In this document: in pieces, positions 34,101-42,524 of the stretch | Position numbering within the stretch: the first letter of the stretch is position 1 | How the letters are laid out: every line of letters begins with the position of its first letter | DNA from: Paludibaculum fermentans | Lineage (GTDB): Bacteria; Acidobacteriota; Terriglobia; Bryobacterales; Bryobacteraceae | Length of the DNA: 64,000 nucleotides | NCBI RefSeq assembly: GCF_015277775.1 | Contig: NZ_CP063849.1 | Span: 8,633,501 to 8,697,500 of the forward strand | Direction: 5' to 3' | Position numbers and translations under genes: made by a program | Notes under the pieces: model-generated | What the model saw: only the letters and a program-made list of their open reading frames with translations | Databases searched by the model: none | Told to the model about the DNA's origin: nothing

Positions 34101-35331
34101 CGCCCGCGAGTTCGTCGCGTTCGTCCACTTTGGTGGAGGAGTCCGGCGTGTCGGTCAGCAGGCCGAAGTGGAGATTGGGCCCGCGGTTGGCCAGGAAGCG
34201 GACTTCCAGATCGCGCACCAGGGTGTCGACCTGATGGCGGTTCATCAGCAGGGTGGGGACGACGACCAGAGTGGCGGAGTCCCGCGGGATGCCGTCGGAG
34301 AAGTCGAGCTTCGGCAGGGAGCGAGTCTCGGTGAAGTGGCTGACGAGCGCATTCATCAGATGGACGGCGGCGTGGGTTGCGGGCAGCAGGGTGAGCAGAA
34401 TGCCGCCCAGCAACGGGGTCATGGCGTTCAGGCCGCTGAGGAGCAGGGCGACGATGAGGAACGTCGAGATCTCGACGCCGCAGAGAAAGACCGCGGTGGG
34501 GCTGTTTCGAAACGCGTCGGAGATCCACTCCATCCAGGGCACGCGGTAGCCGATCTGCTGCTTCAGTTCGGGCAGGCCTTCGGCGAAGAGGTAGTAGCCG
34601 CAGTGGCGCGTGCGCTCGGATTCGCCCAGGCTGGCGAGTTGGATCGCGGCTTCGGCCACTTCCCGCTCATGCGCGGCGGCGTGGGTGGCGAGGCGGGCGA
34701 TCCGGCTGCGGTACTGGTCACGGCTCTCGTAATCCATGGCGCTGTAGGCGCGCGCGGGATCCCCAGCGAGGATGGCGTCCACCGGATTGAGGCTTTCGAA
34801 GAACTCTTTCCAGGGTGTCTCGCCCAGCATCCGGATGGCGTCCAGGGTGCGTGCGAGCCAGGGGCAGGCTTCGCCCTGCACGGCGATTTCAGCCGCACCG
34901 GCGACGCGCTGCAGGTAGACCAGTTGCAGCGCCGGCTTGAGCGCCCACAGCTCGCCCATTTCCAGGTCGCATTCCTGCAACAGTGCGGAGGTGAAGGAGA
35001 TGAGTTCCACCTCGTCAAAGACGCCGCGCTGGACGCTGTCGAATAGTTCGGCCGCCAGCAGGATGCGCGCTTCGCCGTTGACATGCGGCTGCTTGCGCAT
35101 TCCGATGGCAGCGTCTCCGGCCTCCTGCAGGGCGGTGCGCAGCAGGTGGGCGCCGTCGCGCAGCACGGTTGCGTTGGCGTCGGTGCGCGCCAGTTCCTTT
35201 AGGGCGGTCCTGACGCGGCTCAAGATCGTTTCGGGGCGGTGACTGTGTCCGCGCGGGCTGGTTGTCCACAGCGCAACCTCGCGGCGGACCACCTCTTCCC
35301 ATTCATTTGTCGTCTGGTTCTCAATGAGCAT
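31189..35331 (-). CDS. Cyclic beta-glucan synthase-like protein lacking a GH94 part
   Basis: 1380 residues from the ATG opening MLIENQTTNEWEEV (GGGGAA upstream). An N-terminal helical region is followed by membrane segments (from ~300), a GT84-type glycosyltransferase with the DTD motif in ITLDTDTQ and QHRWVRGDWQ, more membrane segments, and a C-terminal glycoamylase-like domain (~1095-1360: YRPRKKVLAIGYSVQGERL, WMAHHHGMSLLA). NdvB/ChvB proteins continue with a large GH94 phosphorylase that sets ring size; that part is absent and not encoded nearby. Product is probably a beta-glucan, but cyclisation or length control may differ. Eight bp after the ABC transporter gene. Confidence 0.82.
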   Translation of the reverse strand: MLIENQTTNEWEEVVRREVALWTTSPRGHSHRPETILSRVRTALKELARTDANATVLRDGAHLLRTALQEAGDAAIGMRKQPHVNGEARILLAAELFDSVQRGVFDEVELISFTSALLQECDLEMGELWALKPALQLVYLQRVAGAAEIAVQGEACPWLARTLDAIRMLGETPWKEFFESLNPVDAILAGDPARAYSAMDYESRDQYRSRIARLATHAAAHEREVAEAAIQLASLGESERTRHCGYYLFAEGLPELKQQIGYRVPWMEWISDAFRNSPTAVFLCGVEISTFLIVALLLSGLNAMTPLLGGILLTLLPATHAAVHLMNALVSHFTETRSLPKLDFSDGIPRDSATLVVVPTLLMNRHQVDTLVRDLEVRFLANRGPNLHFGLLTDTPDSSTKVDERDELAGVCAGLLDELNERYGDATHKPFFLLHRDRAFNPAEGKWMGWERKRGKLLDLNRFLRAAADSFPVKTGDMDAICRARYVITLDTDTQLPRGAAARLAGTMAHPLNRPVINAATNMVAAGYGVLQPRVSVCIRSASRSHLAAIYSGHTGFDIYTRAVSDVYQDLFGEGIFTGKGIYDIDVFRAVLENRFPCNQLLSHDLIEGIYARAGLVSDIEVVDDYPSHFSAYSRRQHRWVRGDWQIMRWLLPFVPDFFGNIIPNPIPIISRWKILDNLRRSLIQPATLMLMLAGWFFLPAPALYWTLTSIALLLIPAYTSLLMLPLRLKPGHMTTTLRDAASAFVQDHIAAFLDLTFLVHQSFVALDAIVRTLIRTRITRRRMLEWETAAQAETVRRKRAPADVYLATTPLVVLALTCLLVFFADDALPAALPMLVLWLVSPLVSRWLNGQPPSHIRSLNAEEAEVLRGFTLRTWRYFQEFSTARNHYLIPDNVREQGLREAERISPTNIGLLLNARIAAVELGYLSLEEFTTKTRSTLASMLRMKRYRGHFFNWYDTRTLKALEPEEVSTVDSGNLVVCLWTLAQACREWQEKPPVPARLWRGILDHIEVLAEEEPQLTTELLRFARALAPQAPAWPIPALEALVRPIAAQLTKLTSRSAWWAEQLLQRLHEAAQSTPPEPRRLHAIERLAARLADEMEFDFLYRPRKKVLAIGYSVQGERLHPSCYDQLASEARMAVFAAIAKGDIPTEAWFHLGRSHTMRHGYRLLLSWSGTMFEYLMPRIWMRHHRDTLLELTCQGVVAVQQRDARLPGSPWGRSETAYGYSTDHVEYPYAAMGLPSIALNPRCHASPVVSPYASFLALMVTPRAAFDNLRHMRRLGWLSQRGFYEAADYSVQREDVRGEYSLVRCWMAHHHGMSLLAATDLLLDHRMQDLFHQDEKVQATERLLHERLPADLVVSESVNSPLSMPAAATAENEA

Positions 35332-35339
35332 GGCTTCCC

Positions 35340-37187
35340 CTAGCGGTAACTTGCAGCCTGTAGTTCGAACATGGCGGAGTACCGGCCTCCCTCGGCCAGC
35401 AATCGTTCGTGGCACCCGTCTTCCACCACCCGGCCGCCTTCGAGGACCAGAATGCGGTCAGCCATGCGCACGGTGGAGAAGCGGTGCGAGATCAGCAATG
35501 CGGTCTTGCCTTGCGTCAACGAGGCAAAGCGTTGGAAGAGATCGTATTCAGAGCGGGCGTCGAGGGCTGCGGCAGGTTCGTCCAGGATCAGGAACTGGGC
35601 GTCGCGCATGTAGGCGCGCGCCAGGGCCACCTTCTGCCATTCGCCGCCGGAGAGATCCACTCCGCCTTCAAAGCGGCGGCCCAACTGCTGGTTGAGTCCC
35701 TGCGGCAGGCGATCGATAACATCGGCGGCGAGGCTCTTGCGGGCGGCTTCCTTCACGCGCCGTTCCCGCTCCGGGCCCTGCATTTCGATCTGGCCCACGG
35801 CGATATTGGCGCGCGCCGTCATCTCGTAGCGAACGAAGTCCTGGAAGATGACTCCTATCTGAGAGTGGAGGCTTTCGAGATCATAGTCGCGAAGGTCGAC
35901 CCCGTCGAGCAGAATCCTGCCCTCGGTGGGGTCGTAGAGACGCGTCAGCAGTTTGACGAGGGTTGTTTTGCCTTGGCCGTTCTCGCCGACCAGTGCGACG
36001 CGTTCGCCCGCGGCGAGATGCAGGTCGAGCCCCTCGACGACGCGGCGCGGGTTGCCGGGATAGCTAAACGAGACGTGTTCCATGCGGAAGCCATCGCGGA
36101 TGGCGCGCGGCGCGGGCAGCGCGTGCGGTTTGGAGGTGATCTTCGGTGTGACCGAGAAGAAAGCCAGAAGATCGGTGAGGAACAGCGCCTGGTCCGCGAT
36201 GCTGGCGAAGGTGGAGAAGATCGACTGGATGTTGGAACTGGCGCCGGCGATCGCACCGGCGAGGAAGGTCATGGAGCCGGGGGTGATGGTGCCCGTGGCC
36301 GCGCGCCAGACGACGTACACGTAGGCGCCGTAGTAGCCGGAGGTCGTCAGGAGGGAGAGCGCTGCTCCGGCGAAGAGGCGGCGGCGGCCCAGTGACGTGT
36401 TCTGTTCGTAGATGCCGTTCGAGAGCTCCTCGAACTGCCGCGTGAAGTGGCCGGCGAGGCCGAAGAGCTTGAGTTCCTTGGCGGATTCGCGGCTGGCGCC
36501 GAGCACGCGCAGGTAGTCGATCTGGCGCCGTACCGGGGTCTGGCGAAGGCTCAGCGAATACCCGAGAAAGGCGAAGTGGCTTTCGCCGAGAAATGCCGGC
36601 ACGATGCAGGCGATGAGCAGCACGAGCAGCCAGGGTGAAAACCAGAAGATGGTGGCGCAGAAACCGGCGGCCATGACGACCTGCTGCAGCAGCGTGCCGG
36701 TGGCGTGAACCATGCCGATGCGGTCGGTCGCCTGAACGCGGGCGCGTTCCAGTTTGTCGTAGAAAACAGGATCCTCGTAGCTGAGCAGGTCGAGGCGGGC
36801 GGCTTTCTCCATGATCCGTATGCTGAGATGGCGGCTGAACCGGTCGGCCAGCAGGCTGTCGAGGAAGCCGATAGTGCGTCCCGTGAGGCCGCCCAGCAGG
36901 GCAAGGCCGAACTCCGCCGCGACCCACGCCCAAAACCATTCGGGCAGCGGTTGATTCTTGGACACCTGTACGATGCCGTCGATGATCACCTTCGAGACCG
37001 CCAGCATGGCGATGGGGATCACGGCGCCGAGCAGCCGCAACGCGATATTGCCGCCCACCACCAACCGCCCCGACTGCCAGACGATTCGCAGTACCGGCGG
37101 GATGTTTCGCAGCGCGCGCGCGCGCTGCGCCCACTGGCTGGAATGAGTGCTGCCGGGTGGTCCTGATACACGACCGTTGGGATTCAA
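35340..37187 (-). CDS. ABC transporter, fused permease and ATPase
   Basis: 615 residues, TTG start with GGAG upstream. N-terminal ABC type 1 exporter membrane domain with several hydrophobic helices (GNIALRLLGAVIPIAMLAVS and following), then the ATPase: Walker A GENGQGKTT, Q-loop VIFQDF, signature LSGGEWQ, Walker B FLILDEPAAALD, H-loop LISHRFST. Co-transcribed with the glucan-synthase-like gene 8 bp downstream. In Rhizobiaceae a homologous exporter (NdvA) moves cyclic glucan out of the cytoplasm, so this pair may make and export a glucan; inferred from context. Confidence 0.85.
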   Translation of the reverse strand: MNPNGRVSGPPGSTHSSQWAQRARALRNIPPVLRIVWQSGRLVVGGNIALRLLGAVIPIAMLAVSKVIIDGIVQVSKNQPLPEWFWAWVAAEFGLALLGGLTGRTIGFLDSLLADRFSRHLSIRIMEKAARLDLLSYEDPVFYDKLERARVQATDRIGMVHATGTLLQQVVMAAGFCATIFWFSPWLLVLLIACIVPAFLGESHFAFLGYSLSLRQTPVRRQIDYLRVLGASRESAKELKLFGLAGHFTRQFEELSNGIYEQNTSLGRRRLFAGAALSLLTTSGYYGAYVYVVWRAATGTITPGSMTFLAGAIAGASSNIQSIFSTFASIADQALFLTDLLAFFSVTPKITSKPHALPAPRAIRDGFRMEHVSFSYPGNPRRVVEGLDLHLAAGERVALVGENGQGKTTLVKLLTRLYDPTEGRILLDGVDLRDYDLESLHSQIGVIFQDFVRYEMTARANIAVGQIEMQGPERERRVKEAARKSLAADVIDRLPQGLNQQLGRRFEGGVDLSGGEWQKVALARAYMRDAQFLILDEPAAALDARSEYDLFQRFASLTQGKTALLISHRFSTVRMADRILVLEGGRVVEDGCHERLLAEGGRYSAMFELQAASYR

Positions 37188-37384
37188 TGAGGTCTCCAGT
37201 AATGAATTCGCCAGGACGGTAATTCTTACCGCCGCTCACGCTGGCATTCGCCCGAATCCGCGGAGAAACGTTCTGCAACGCGGTGTCGAGGCGGCACCTG
37301 CCATTTGAATGGCAAATACAAGTCCAAAGTGTGCGGTGAATGGGGAAGCGGCCGGGACGGGTGCGCGCTTAGGCGGGAAGGGTT

Positions 37385-37422
37385 GCGCGGCGCCGCGATG
37401 TGCAACATCGGAAACGCCGCGC
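37385..37422. terminator. Nested hairpin downstream of the aldolase gene
   Basis: GCGCGGCG (37385-37392) with CGCCGCGC (37415-37422), and inside it GATGT with ACATC. Lies 36 bp past the aldolase stop on the minus strand. No T-run. Confidence 0.45.
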
Positions 37423-37457
37423 GGAGAGGTGCTTAACGCGAAGAAAAATGCGCGAGA

Positions 37458-38342
37458 TCAACCTTTCAAATCGGCGAAAGCAGCCTCGATTTCCTGGCGT
37501 GCTTCCGGTGAAACGGGGGTGAGCGGCAGGCGCACGGGCCCGCCGTAATAACCGTTCAAATCCATGGCGTGTTTCAGGCCGGGGATGCCGTATTTCGTGG
37601 TGACGAGGACGGAGGCCCGGGCAATGCGGCGCTGCCAGTCCATCGCGGCGTCGAACTCGCGCTGGCGGTGCGCTTCCCAAATGGCGATGGTCGAATAGGG
37701 AGCGGCATTGGCATAGGCCAGCACGGCGCCCACCGCGCCGACGGCGAAAGAAGGGGCAAGAGTGGGCGCCGAGCCCACAAGGACCTGGAACCCCGGCTTC
37801 GTTTCGCGCAGCATCTGCATCACCTTTTCAATGTTACCTGAACTTTCTTTAATGGCGATGATATTCGGATGGTGGCTCAAAGAATTCACTGCGTCGGCGG
37901 GGATGTCGACGCCGGTGGCCTGGGGCCAGTTGTAGATCATCAGCGGGATTTTGGCCTGGTCGGCCACGCTGCGGTAGTAAAGGGTCTGCGCGGCGGCGTT
38001 GTTGATCAGGTTCTTGTAGTAGTGCGGGGTGCGCACCATCACGGCTTTGTAGCCCATCTCGGCGGCGCGGTTGGTGAGCATCACGGTCTCACGGACGCTT
38101 TCTACGCCGGTACCGGCCATGAGGATCTTGTCCGAGGCCGCGTATTTGGCGACGAGTTCGAACATCTGGAGCTTCTCCTCGACCGTGAGGTGGACGCTCT
38201 CTCCGGTGGAGCCGCAGACCACATAGCCGGCCAGTCCCGTCTTGTTCCACTTGGTGACATTGTGTTCGACCTTGGCCGTGTAGATGTCGCCGTCGTAATT
38301 GAAGGGTGTGGCGATGGGGGGGAAGATGCCGTGGAGTTTCAT
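37458..38342 (-). CDS. Dihydrodipicolinate synthase/NAL family aldolase
   Basis: 294 residues, complete TIM-barrel lyase of the DapA family: GSTGES near residue 45, the Tyr in LMIYNWPQ, and Schiff-base Lys in AIKESSG. The family covers DapA, N-acetylneuraminate lyase, 4-hydroxy-2-oxoglutarate aldolase and sugar-acid dehydratases; GSTGES instead of GTTGE and no lysine-pathway neighbours leave the reaction open. It sits between the F0 operon and the ABC gene, separated from the former by a strong bidirectional terminator. Confidence 0.82.
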   Translation of the reverse strand: MKLHGIFPPIATPFNYDGDIYTAKVEHNVTKWNKTGLAGYVVCGSTGESVHLTVEEKLQMFELVAKYAASDKILMAGTGVESVRETVMLTNRAAEMGYKAVMVRTPHYYKNLINNAAAQTLYYRSVADQAKIPLMIYNWPQATGVDIPADAVNSLSHHPNIIAIKESSGNIEKVMQMLRETKPGFQVLVGSAPTLAPSFAVGAVGAVLAYANAAPYSTIAIWEAHRQREFDAAMDWQRRIARASVLVTTKYGIPGLKHAMDLNGYYGGPVRLPLTPVSPEARQEIEAAFADLKG

Positions 38343-38363
38343 TGCGTTCTCTCTTCAGGATAG

Positions 38364-38395
38364 AAAAAGGCCCGGCGCGAGGCCGGGCCTTTTTT
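38364..38395. terminator. Bidirectional intrinsic terminator
   Basis: Perfect 13-bp stem AAAAAGGCCCGGC (38364-38376) and GCCGGGCCTTTTT (38382-38394), 5-nt loop, A-run on one side and T-run on the other. It ends the F0 operon on the minus strand. Confidence 0.9.
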
Positions 38396-38414
38396 CAAAC
38401 CGCTTATGCGGAGA

Positions 38415-38699
38415 CTACTTGCCGACGTTGATCAGGGTGAACAGCGCCAGGGATTCGATGAAGGCGAGACCGAGGATGAGCAGGATGCGGATGGCGCCGG
38501 CGGCCCCGGGGTTGCGGGCAATGCCTTCGACGGAAGCGGAGATCGCTTTGCCCTGCGCCAGGGCGCAGAGGCCGGAAGCGATCGCCATGGCGAAGGCGCC
38601 GGGCAGCACGAAGGTGCCGGTGGTTGAGCCCGTCTGGGCGAAGGTCGGGACGGCGATCATCATGAGCACCATCAGGATGAGAATGTTGCGAACGGTCAT
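38415..38699 (-). CDS. atpE: F0 ATP synthase subunit c
   Basis: 94 residues from the ATG preceded by AAGGAGC. A cleavable-looking signal segment (NILILMVLMMIAVPTFAQ) is followed by the two c-ring helices joined by the polar loop EGIARNPGA. The ion-binding carboxylate is Glu82 in AFIESLALF. Gln49 lies exactly 33 residues before it, the spacing of Gln32 and Glu65 in sodium-binding c subunits, and Ser83 follows the Glu. Last gene of the F0 operon. Confidence 0.92.
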   Translation of the reverse strand: MTVRNILILMVLMMIAVPTFAQTGSTTGTFVLPGAFAMAIASGLCALAQGKAISASVEGIARNPGAAGAIRILLILGLAFIESLALFTLINVGK

Positions 38700-38789
38700 T
38701 GTTTGCTCCTTACGAACTGGCTGCCAGGAGGTGGTTGCCTGCCACGCGTTGGGACGCCGGGGCCTCACACTGACGGCCGATAAAATCGA

Positions 38790-39530
38790 TTAGTGGTCCT
38801 CGTGCGCCACCGACTCGCCGACGTAGACCATGCTGAGCATCATGAAGATGAACGCCTGGACGAACGAGACGAAGAAGTGCAGCCCCATGAAGATCACCGG
38901 AATCACCCAGGGCACCATGCCAAGGAAGCCCATCGTCACCTGTTCACCGGCCAGCATGTTGGCGAAAAGACGAATGGTGAGCGAGACGGGCCGGATGCAA
39001 TGGCTGATGATTTCCAGGGGGAACATGAACCAGGCCAGCCACCACAGCGGGCCGCAGAAGTGTTTCAGGTGGCCCAGGACGCCCTGTTCCTTGATGCCCT
39101 GGCCGTTGTAGTACAGAAAAGTGGCGATGGCCAGCCCGGCCGGCACGAAGTAGTACATCGTGGGCGACTCAAACGTCGGGACGATGCCCAGCAGGTTCGA
39201 GAGCAGCACGAACAGGAAGATCATGGAAAAGAAGGCGACTCGCGGTTTGGCCCCATGGCCGATGATCTCGTGCGCCTGATCGCCCACAAAGGTGTAGACG
39301 TTTTCCATCACCAGTTGCAGCTTGCCTGGGCGGTCCACTGAGAGGCTGGCGCGAACTACGACCGCCACCAGCATCAGCAGGCCGATGACCAGCAGCTCCA
39401 TCGCCATGTAGTTGGACCACGGCTTGAGGGCGTCTTCGGTGTGAAAGCCAACCAGTTGGAAGAGTGCGTTGGCCGGCGCCGCCAAATAATGGTTCAGCAG
39501 CGCGGTAAACCAGAGTTCATGCTCGTGCAT
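38790..39530 (-). CDS. atpB: F0 ATP synthase subunit a
   Basis: 246 residues with five or six hydrophobic helices. The essential Arg is in VSLTIRLFANMLAGE, and the following helix is the usual ion half-channel. N-terminus is short (MHEHELWFTALLNHY). It overlaps the upstream AtpI-like gene by 14 bp and precedes atpE by 90 bp. F1 genes (atpH, A, G, D, C) are not in this window, so F0 and F1 are split. Confidence 0.93.
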   Translation of the reverse strand: MHEHELWFTALLNHYLAAPANALFQLVGFHTEDALKPWSNYMAMELLVIGLLMLVAVVVRASLSVDRPGKLQLVMENVYTFVGDQAHEIIGHGAKPRVAFFSMIFLFVLLSNLLGIVPTFESPTMYYFVPAGLAIATFLYYNGQGIKEQGVLGHLKHFCGPLWWLAWFMFPLEIISHCIRPVSLTIRLFANMLAGEQVTMGFLGMVPWVIPVIFMGLHFFVSFVQAFIFMMLSMVYVGESVAHEDH

Positions 39531-39903
39531 ACAGAAGTTCGATGAGGACTTCGAGAGTCGCCGCCGTCACTGCTAGCGTCAGGCCGCAGGCTACAGCGGG
39601 GACAAAAGACCCGTAAGTCTTTACGATAGCATAGGCCGCTCCGCCCAGGATGATCATTCTAAAGGCGTGGACGAACAACGAGGCCTTGTGTACGGTCTCG
39701 CCTTCCACCACCCTGGTCACGTCGGTCACCATGCGGTGCAGCAGCCAGAAACTGAGGCTCGAGATGGCCGCTCCGCCCAGGAAGCTCAATGTCCCGGCCA
39801 AGCCCTTCACCAGGAAAAAGATAAGCGCGCCGGCGAAGGCCAGAGCCGCCATGAGTTGGACAATGCGGCGGGTGATGCGTGCGTAATCGAGGTCGGCGGT
39901 CAC
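39517..39903 (-). CDS. atpI: ATP synthase subunit I-like protein
   Basis: 128 residues with four hydrophobic segments (AALAFAGALIFFLVKGLAGT, LSFLGGAAISSLSFWLL, MIILGGAAYAIVKTY, ACGLTLAVTAATLEVLIELL), the size and position of AtpI, a c-ring assembly helper. GTG start overlaps the upstream stop (GTGA); its end overlaps atpB by 14 bp. Confidence 0.8.
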   Translation of the reverse strand: MTADLDYARITRRIVQLMAALAFAGALIFFLVKGLAGTLSFLGGAAISSLSFWLLHRMVTDVTRVVEGETVHKASLFVHAFRMIILGGAAYAIVKTYGSFVPAVACGLTLAVTAATLEVLIELLYARA

Positions 39904-40139
39904 TTCTTCTTGTCGAGCCCCTCGATGCGGGTGGCTTGGCGGACGGTCTCATACATGCCCAGGCCGCAGCCGAGAATCAGGCCGGCGGTGTCGAGCATGG
40001 AGGTGTTCCAGGCGTGGTTCAGATACTCGCCGGCCTTGTAGCAGATCCACCCTGAGATGGGGGTGATCAGTGCCAGCCCGGAGTAGGCTCCGGCCTTCGC
40101 ATAGGAACTCATGCCGGACCGGGGTTTTTCTTCGCTCAC
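39900..40139 (-). CDS. atpZ: AtpZ/AtpQ-like small F0-associated membrane protein
   Basis: 79 residues, two hydrophobic helices (YSGLALITPISGWICYKAGE and SMLDTAGLILGCGLGMYETV) separated by a short loop. First gene of the F0 operon in the position of AtpZ, a small subunit linked to AtpI and possibly to Mg2+ or Ca2+ transport. GTG start; a TATACT box (40146-40151) lies only six bases upstream, so the mRNA may be leaderless. Confidence 0.72.
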   Translation of the reverse strand: MSEEKPRSGMSSYAKAGAYSGLALITPISGWICYKAGEYLNHAWNTSMLDTAGLILGCGLGMYETVRQATRIEGLDKKK

Positions 40140-40204
40140 GGGGCCAGTATAGCGGCAATTCCGGATGGCGGCTCCGGTTGAGTTGGGGGCGGGGACAAAA
40201 GAAA

Positions 40205-40233
40205 CCGGGAGAGGGAAGTTGTCCCTCTCCCGG
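40205..40233 (-). terminator. Intrinsic terminator of the S46 peptidase gene
   Basis: Perfect 12-bp stem, CCGGGAGAGGGA (40205-40216) with TCCCTCTCCCGG (40222-40233), followed on the minus strand by TTTCTTTT. It lies 85 bp past the peptidase stop. Confidence 0.8.
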
Positions 40234-40318
40234 AGTGAGCGTACTCGCGTACGCGGTTGAGAATCGGAGGAGGAGTTCTCAACCTTCTGACGTTTTGATG
40301 AAGATTTGGGGCGAATGG

Positions 40319-42406
40319 TTACGGGGTGGCTGTACCCAAAGTGAAGCCCAGCTCCTGTAAAAGCCGGTTAGCTTTGTAAACTTTTTGCAGGGCTTCGATG
40401 ATCGCCTCACTGCAGACGTGCACGCTGCGCGACTGTTTGTCTGTGTAAACAAAGCGGTTAGGCAGGCTCTCGATGTTCCCGTCGAAGAGGATGCCGACGA
40501 TCTCGCCCCGCGTGTTCAATGTGGCGCTGCCGCTGTTGCCGCCGTGTGTGTCGTTTGTAGTAACGAAGTCGAAGTGGGTCTTCAGGTCAAGCGCGGCCTT
40601 GGCTTTGACCCAGGCAGCCGGAATGACGAACGGATCCTGCGTGCTTCCTTTTGCGAAGAAGCCTGCAAAATCAGTGGCATACGGGATGGCCTTGCCGGCG
40701 TTGTCCTGGTAGCCGCGGACGTCGCCATAGGCCAGCCGCATGGTGAAGGTGGCATCGGGATACTCGCTGCCGCCAAAGGCGGAGAAGCGGGCCTGGGCGA
40801 TTCGGGCGGAGGCGCGTGTGACCACGCTTTCCACCTGATCTTCGTAGCGCTTGCGGAGCTCGCGGGCGGGCTTATCCAGGATCAGCGCCAGTTGGATCAT
40901 CCCGTCGCGGGAGCCGCGGACCTCTTCCATACTGGCGGCGAGGCGTTTCCGTTCGGCGACCAGCGGCAGCTTACTACTCTGTACGTAGTATTTGGCCGCT
41001 TCGGCCGGGGTTCTGCCCGCCAGGATGGCCTTGACCGTGGCATCCGATTCCCCCAACTCCTTTGCCAGGAAGGAGAAGTAGTTTTCCAGGACGACCTCTT
41101 CCATGGCGGGGTAAATGGGCGCGGTGGAGTACATAGCCTGCTCCAGCGAGGGCAAGGCAGCGTCGGTGAATTCGCGCAGGCGCTGGCTGTCGGGCTTGGG
41201 TTTCTCCTCGGCATAGCGGACCACGTCGCGGGCGATTGTCAGCAGTTCGGAGCCCCGTGTGGCGCCACGTTCCAGCAGCCAGAACGGCGCGTAGAAGGAC
41301 CGGTAGTTCTGATAGGTGGTGGCCAGTTCATCCCAGAACTTGGCGAACTCCTCCGCCTTGGCCGGGTCCTTGGCGATTGCCGCCTTTAAAGCCTTCTCTT
41401 CCTTGCGCTTCACGTCCATGAGGCTCCTGTCGTTCAGCCCGGTGAGGAAGCCTGTATAAGCCTTGTAGCTGTTCTGATTGCCGAAGAGATTCTCGCCGGC
41501 GATACGCTTTTGTTCGGGCCCTTTGGCCATGTAGGTTTCCAGGGCTTCAATGAGGGACTTGAGGCGGCGTTGGATGAGCGGGTAGGAGGCCTGGCCGGAG
41601 AATTCCAATTCAGAAACGGTCATGAGGCGGCCGGTGGAGCCGGGATTCCCGGGTACGAAGGTGAGGTCGCCCTCCTTGACGCCCTGTTTGGCCCACTTGA
41701 AGTAGTTGTCCACGTGGACGGGTTTGCCATTCTCATAGGCGCGGAAGAAGGTGATGTCGAGGTTATAGCGGGGATAGGTGAAGTTCTCCTGGTCGCCGCC
41801 GAAGAAGGCCACTCCGAATTCGGGCGCCATCACGAGCCGGATGTCGGTGTACTTGCGGTACTGATAAAGATGATAAAGGCCGCCGGCGTAAAGGGTTACC
41901 ACGTCACAGCGGTTGCCGGTGGCAGCGCCGCAGGCCTTCTCGATGGCCGACATGGCCGCCTTCTTCTTTGAATTGGCTTCCGAGGCGGGCGTTTTCGGTG
42001 TGATGCCGGCGGTGACCTTGGCGGTGACGTCCTCAATCTTGAGGAGCACGTTCACTTCGAGGTCGGGGCAGCTTCGTTCCTCGGCGGGCGTGCGCGCGAC
42101 GAAGCCATCCTTGATGTAGTCGTTCTCTTTCGAGCTCAATTTCTGGATGCAATCGGCGCCAACGTGGTGATTTGTGAAGAGCAAACCGTCGGCTGAAACA
42201 AAGCTGCCGGTGCCGCCGCTGTTGAAACGGACGGCGCTGAGGCGCAGGTGATCGAGGAACTGGTCAGTGACTTGGAAGTGATACTTACTCTCGACGGCCT
42301 GTTTGGGAAAAGCGTTCAGCAGCCACATGCCCTCATCGGCGCGGCAGAGGCCGGCGGCGGACAGCAAGACGGCTGCCGCGACGCTAACTTGAATCTTGAA
42401 TCTCAT
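40319..42406 (-). CDS. S46-family dipeptidyl peptidase (DPP7-like)
   Basis: 695 residues; ATG preceded by AAGGAAT; signal peptide FKIQVSVAAAVLLSAAGLCR. The trypsin-like triad is readable: His81 in FTNHHVG, Asp in YPRYNLDITF, Ser in HGGNSGS. After the Ser strand the motif is FDGN; in this family a Gly at that spot is linked with DPP7 (hydrophobic P1), while DPP11 has Arg (Asp/Glu P1). It removes dipeptides from peptide N-termini in the periplasm. Divergent from the ATP-grasp gene. Confidence 0.88.
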   Translation of the reverse strand: MRFKIQVSVAAAVLLSAAGLCRADEGMWLLNAFPKQAVESKYHFQVTDQFLDHLRLSAVRFNSGGTGSFVSADGLLFTNHHVGADCIQKLSSKENDYIKDGFVARTPAEERSCPDLEVNVLLKIEDVTAKVTAGITPKTPASEANSKKKAAMSAIEKACGAATGNRCDVVTLYAGGLYHLYQYRKYTDIRLVMAPEFGVAFFGGDQENFTYPRYNLDITFFRAYENGKPVHVDNYFKWAKQGVKEGDLTFVPGNPGSTGRLMTVSELEFSGQASYPLIQRRLKSLIEALETYMAKGPEQKRIAGENLFGNQNSYKAYTGFLTGLNDRSLMDVKRKEEKALKAAIAKDPAKAEEFAKFWDELATTYQNYRSFYAPFWLLERGATRGSELLTIARDVVRYAEEKPKPDSQRLREFTDAALPSLEQAMYSTAPIYPAMEEVVLENYFSFLAKELGESDATVKAILAGRTPAEAAKYYVQSSKLPLVAERKRLAASMEEVRGSRDGMIQLALILDKPARELRKRYEDQVESVVTRASARIAQARFSAFGGSEYPDATFTMRLAYGDVRGYQDNAGKAIPYATDFAGFFAKGSTQDPFVIPAAWVKAKAALDLKTHFDFVTTNDTHGGNSGSATLNTRGEIVGILFDGNIESLPNRFVYTDKQSRSVHVCSEAIIEALQKVYKANRLLQELGFTLGTATP

Positions 42407-42524
42407 TTCTACAATTCCTTCTAACTAGCTATAAATGCGAAACTTATTGGTTTCTAATCGTGTAGTAGTCTTCACAAACACGACCCGTCTATGCGATACT
42501 GCAAGTTACCCTGTAGACAAAGCT

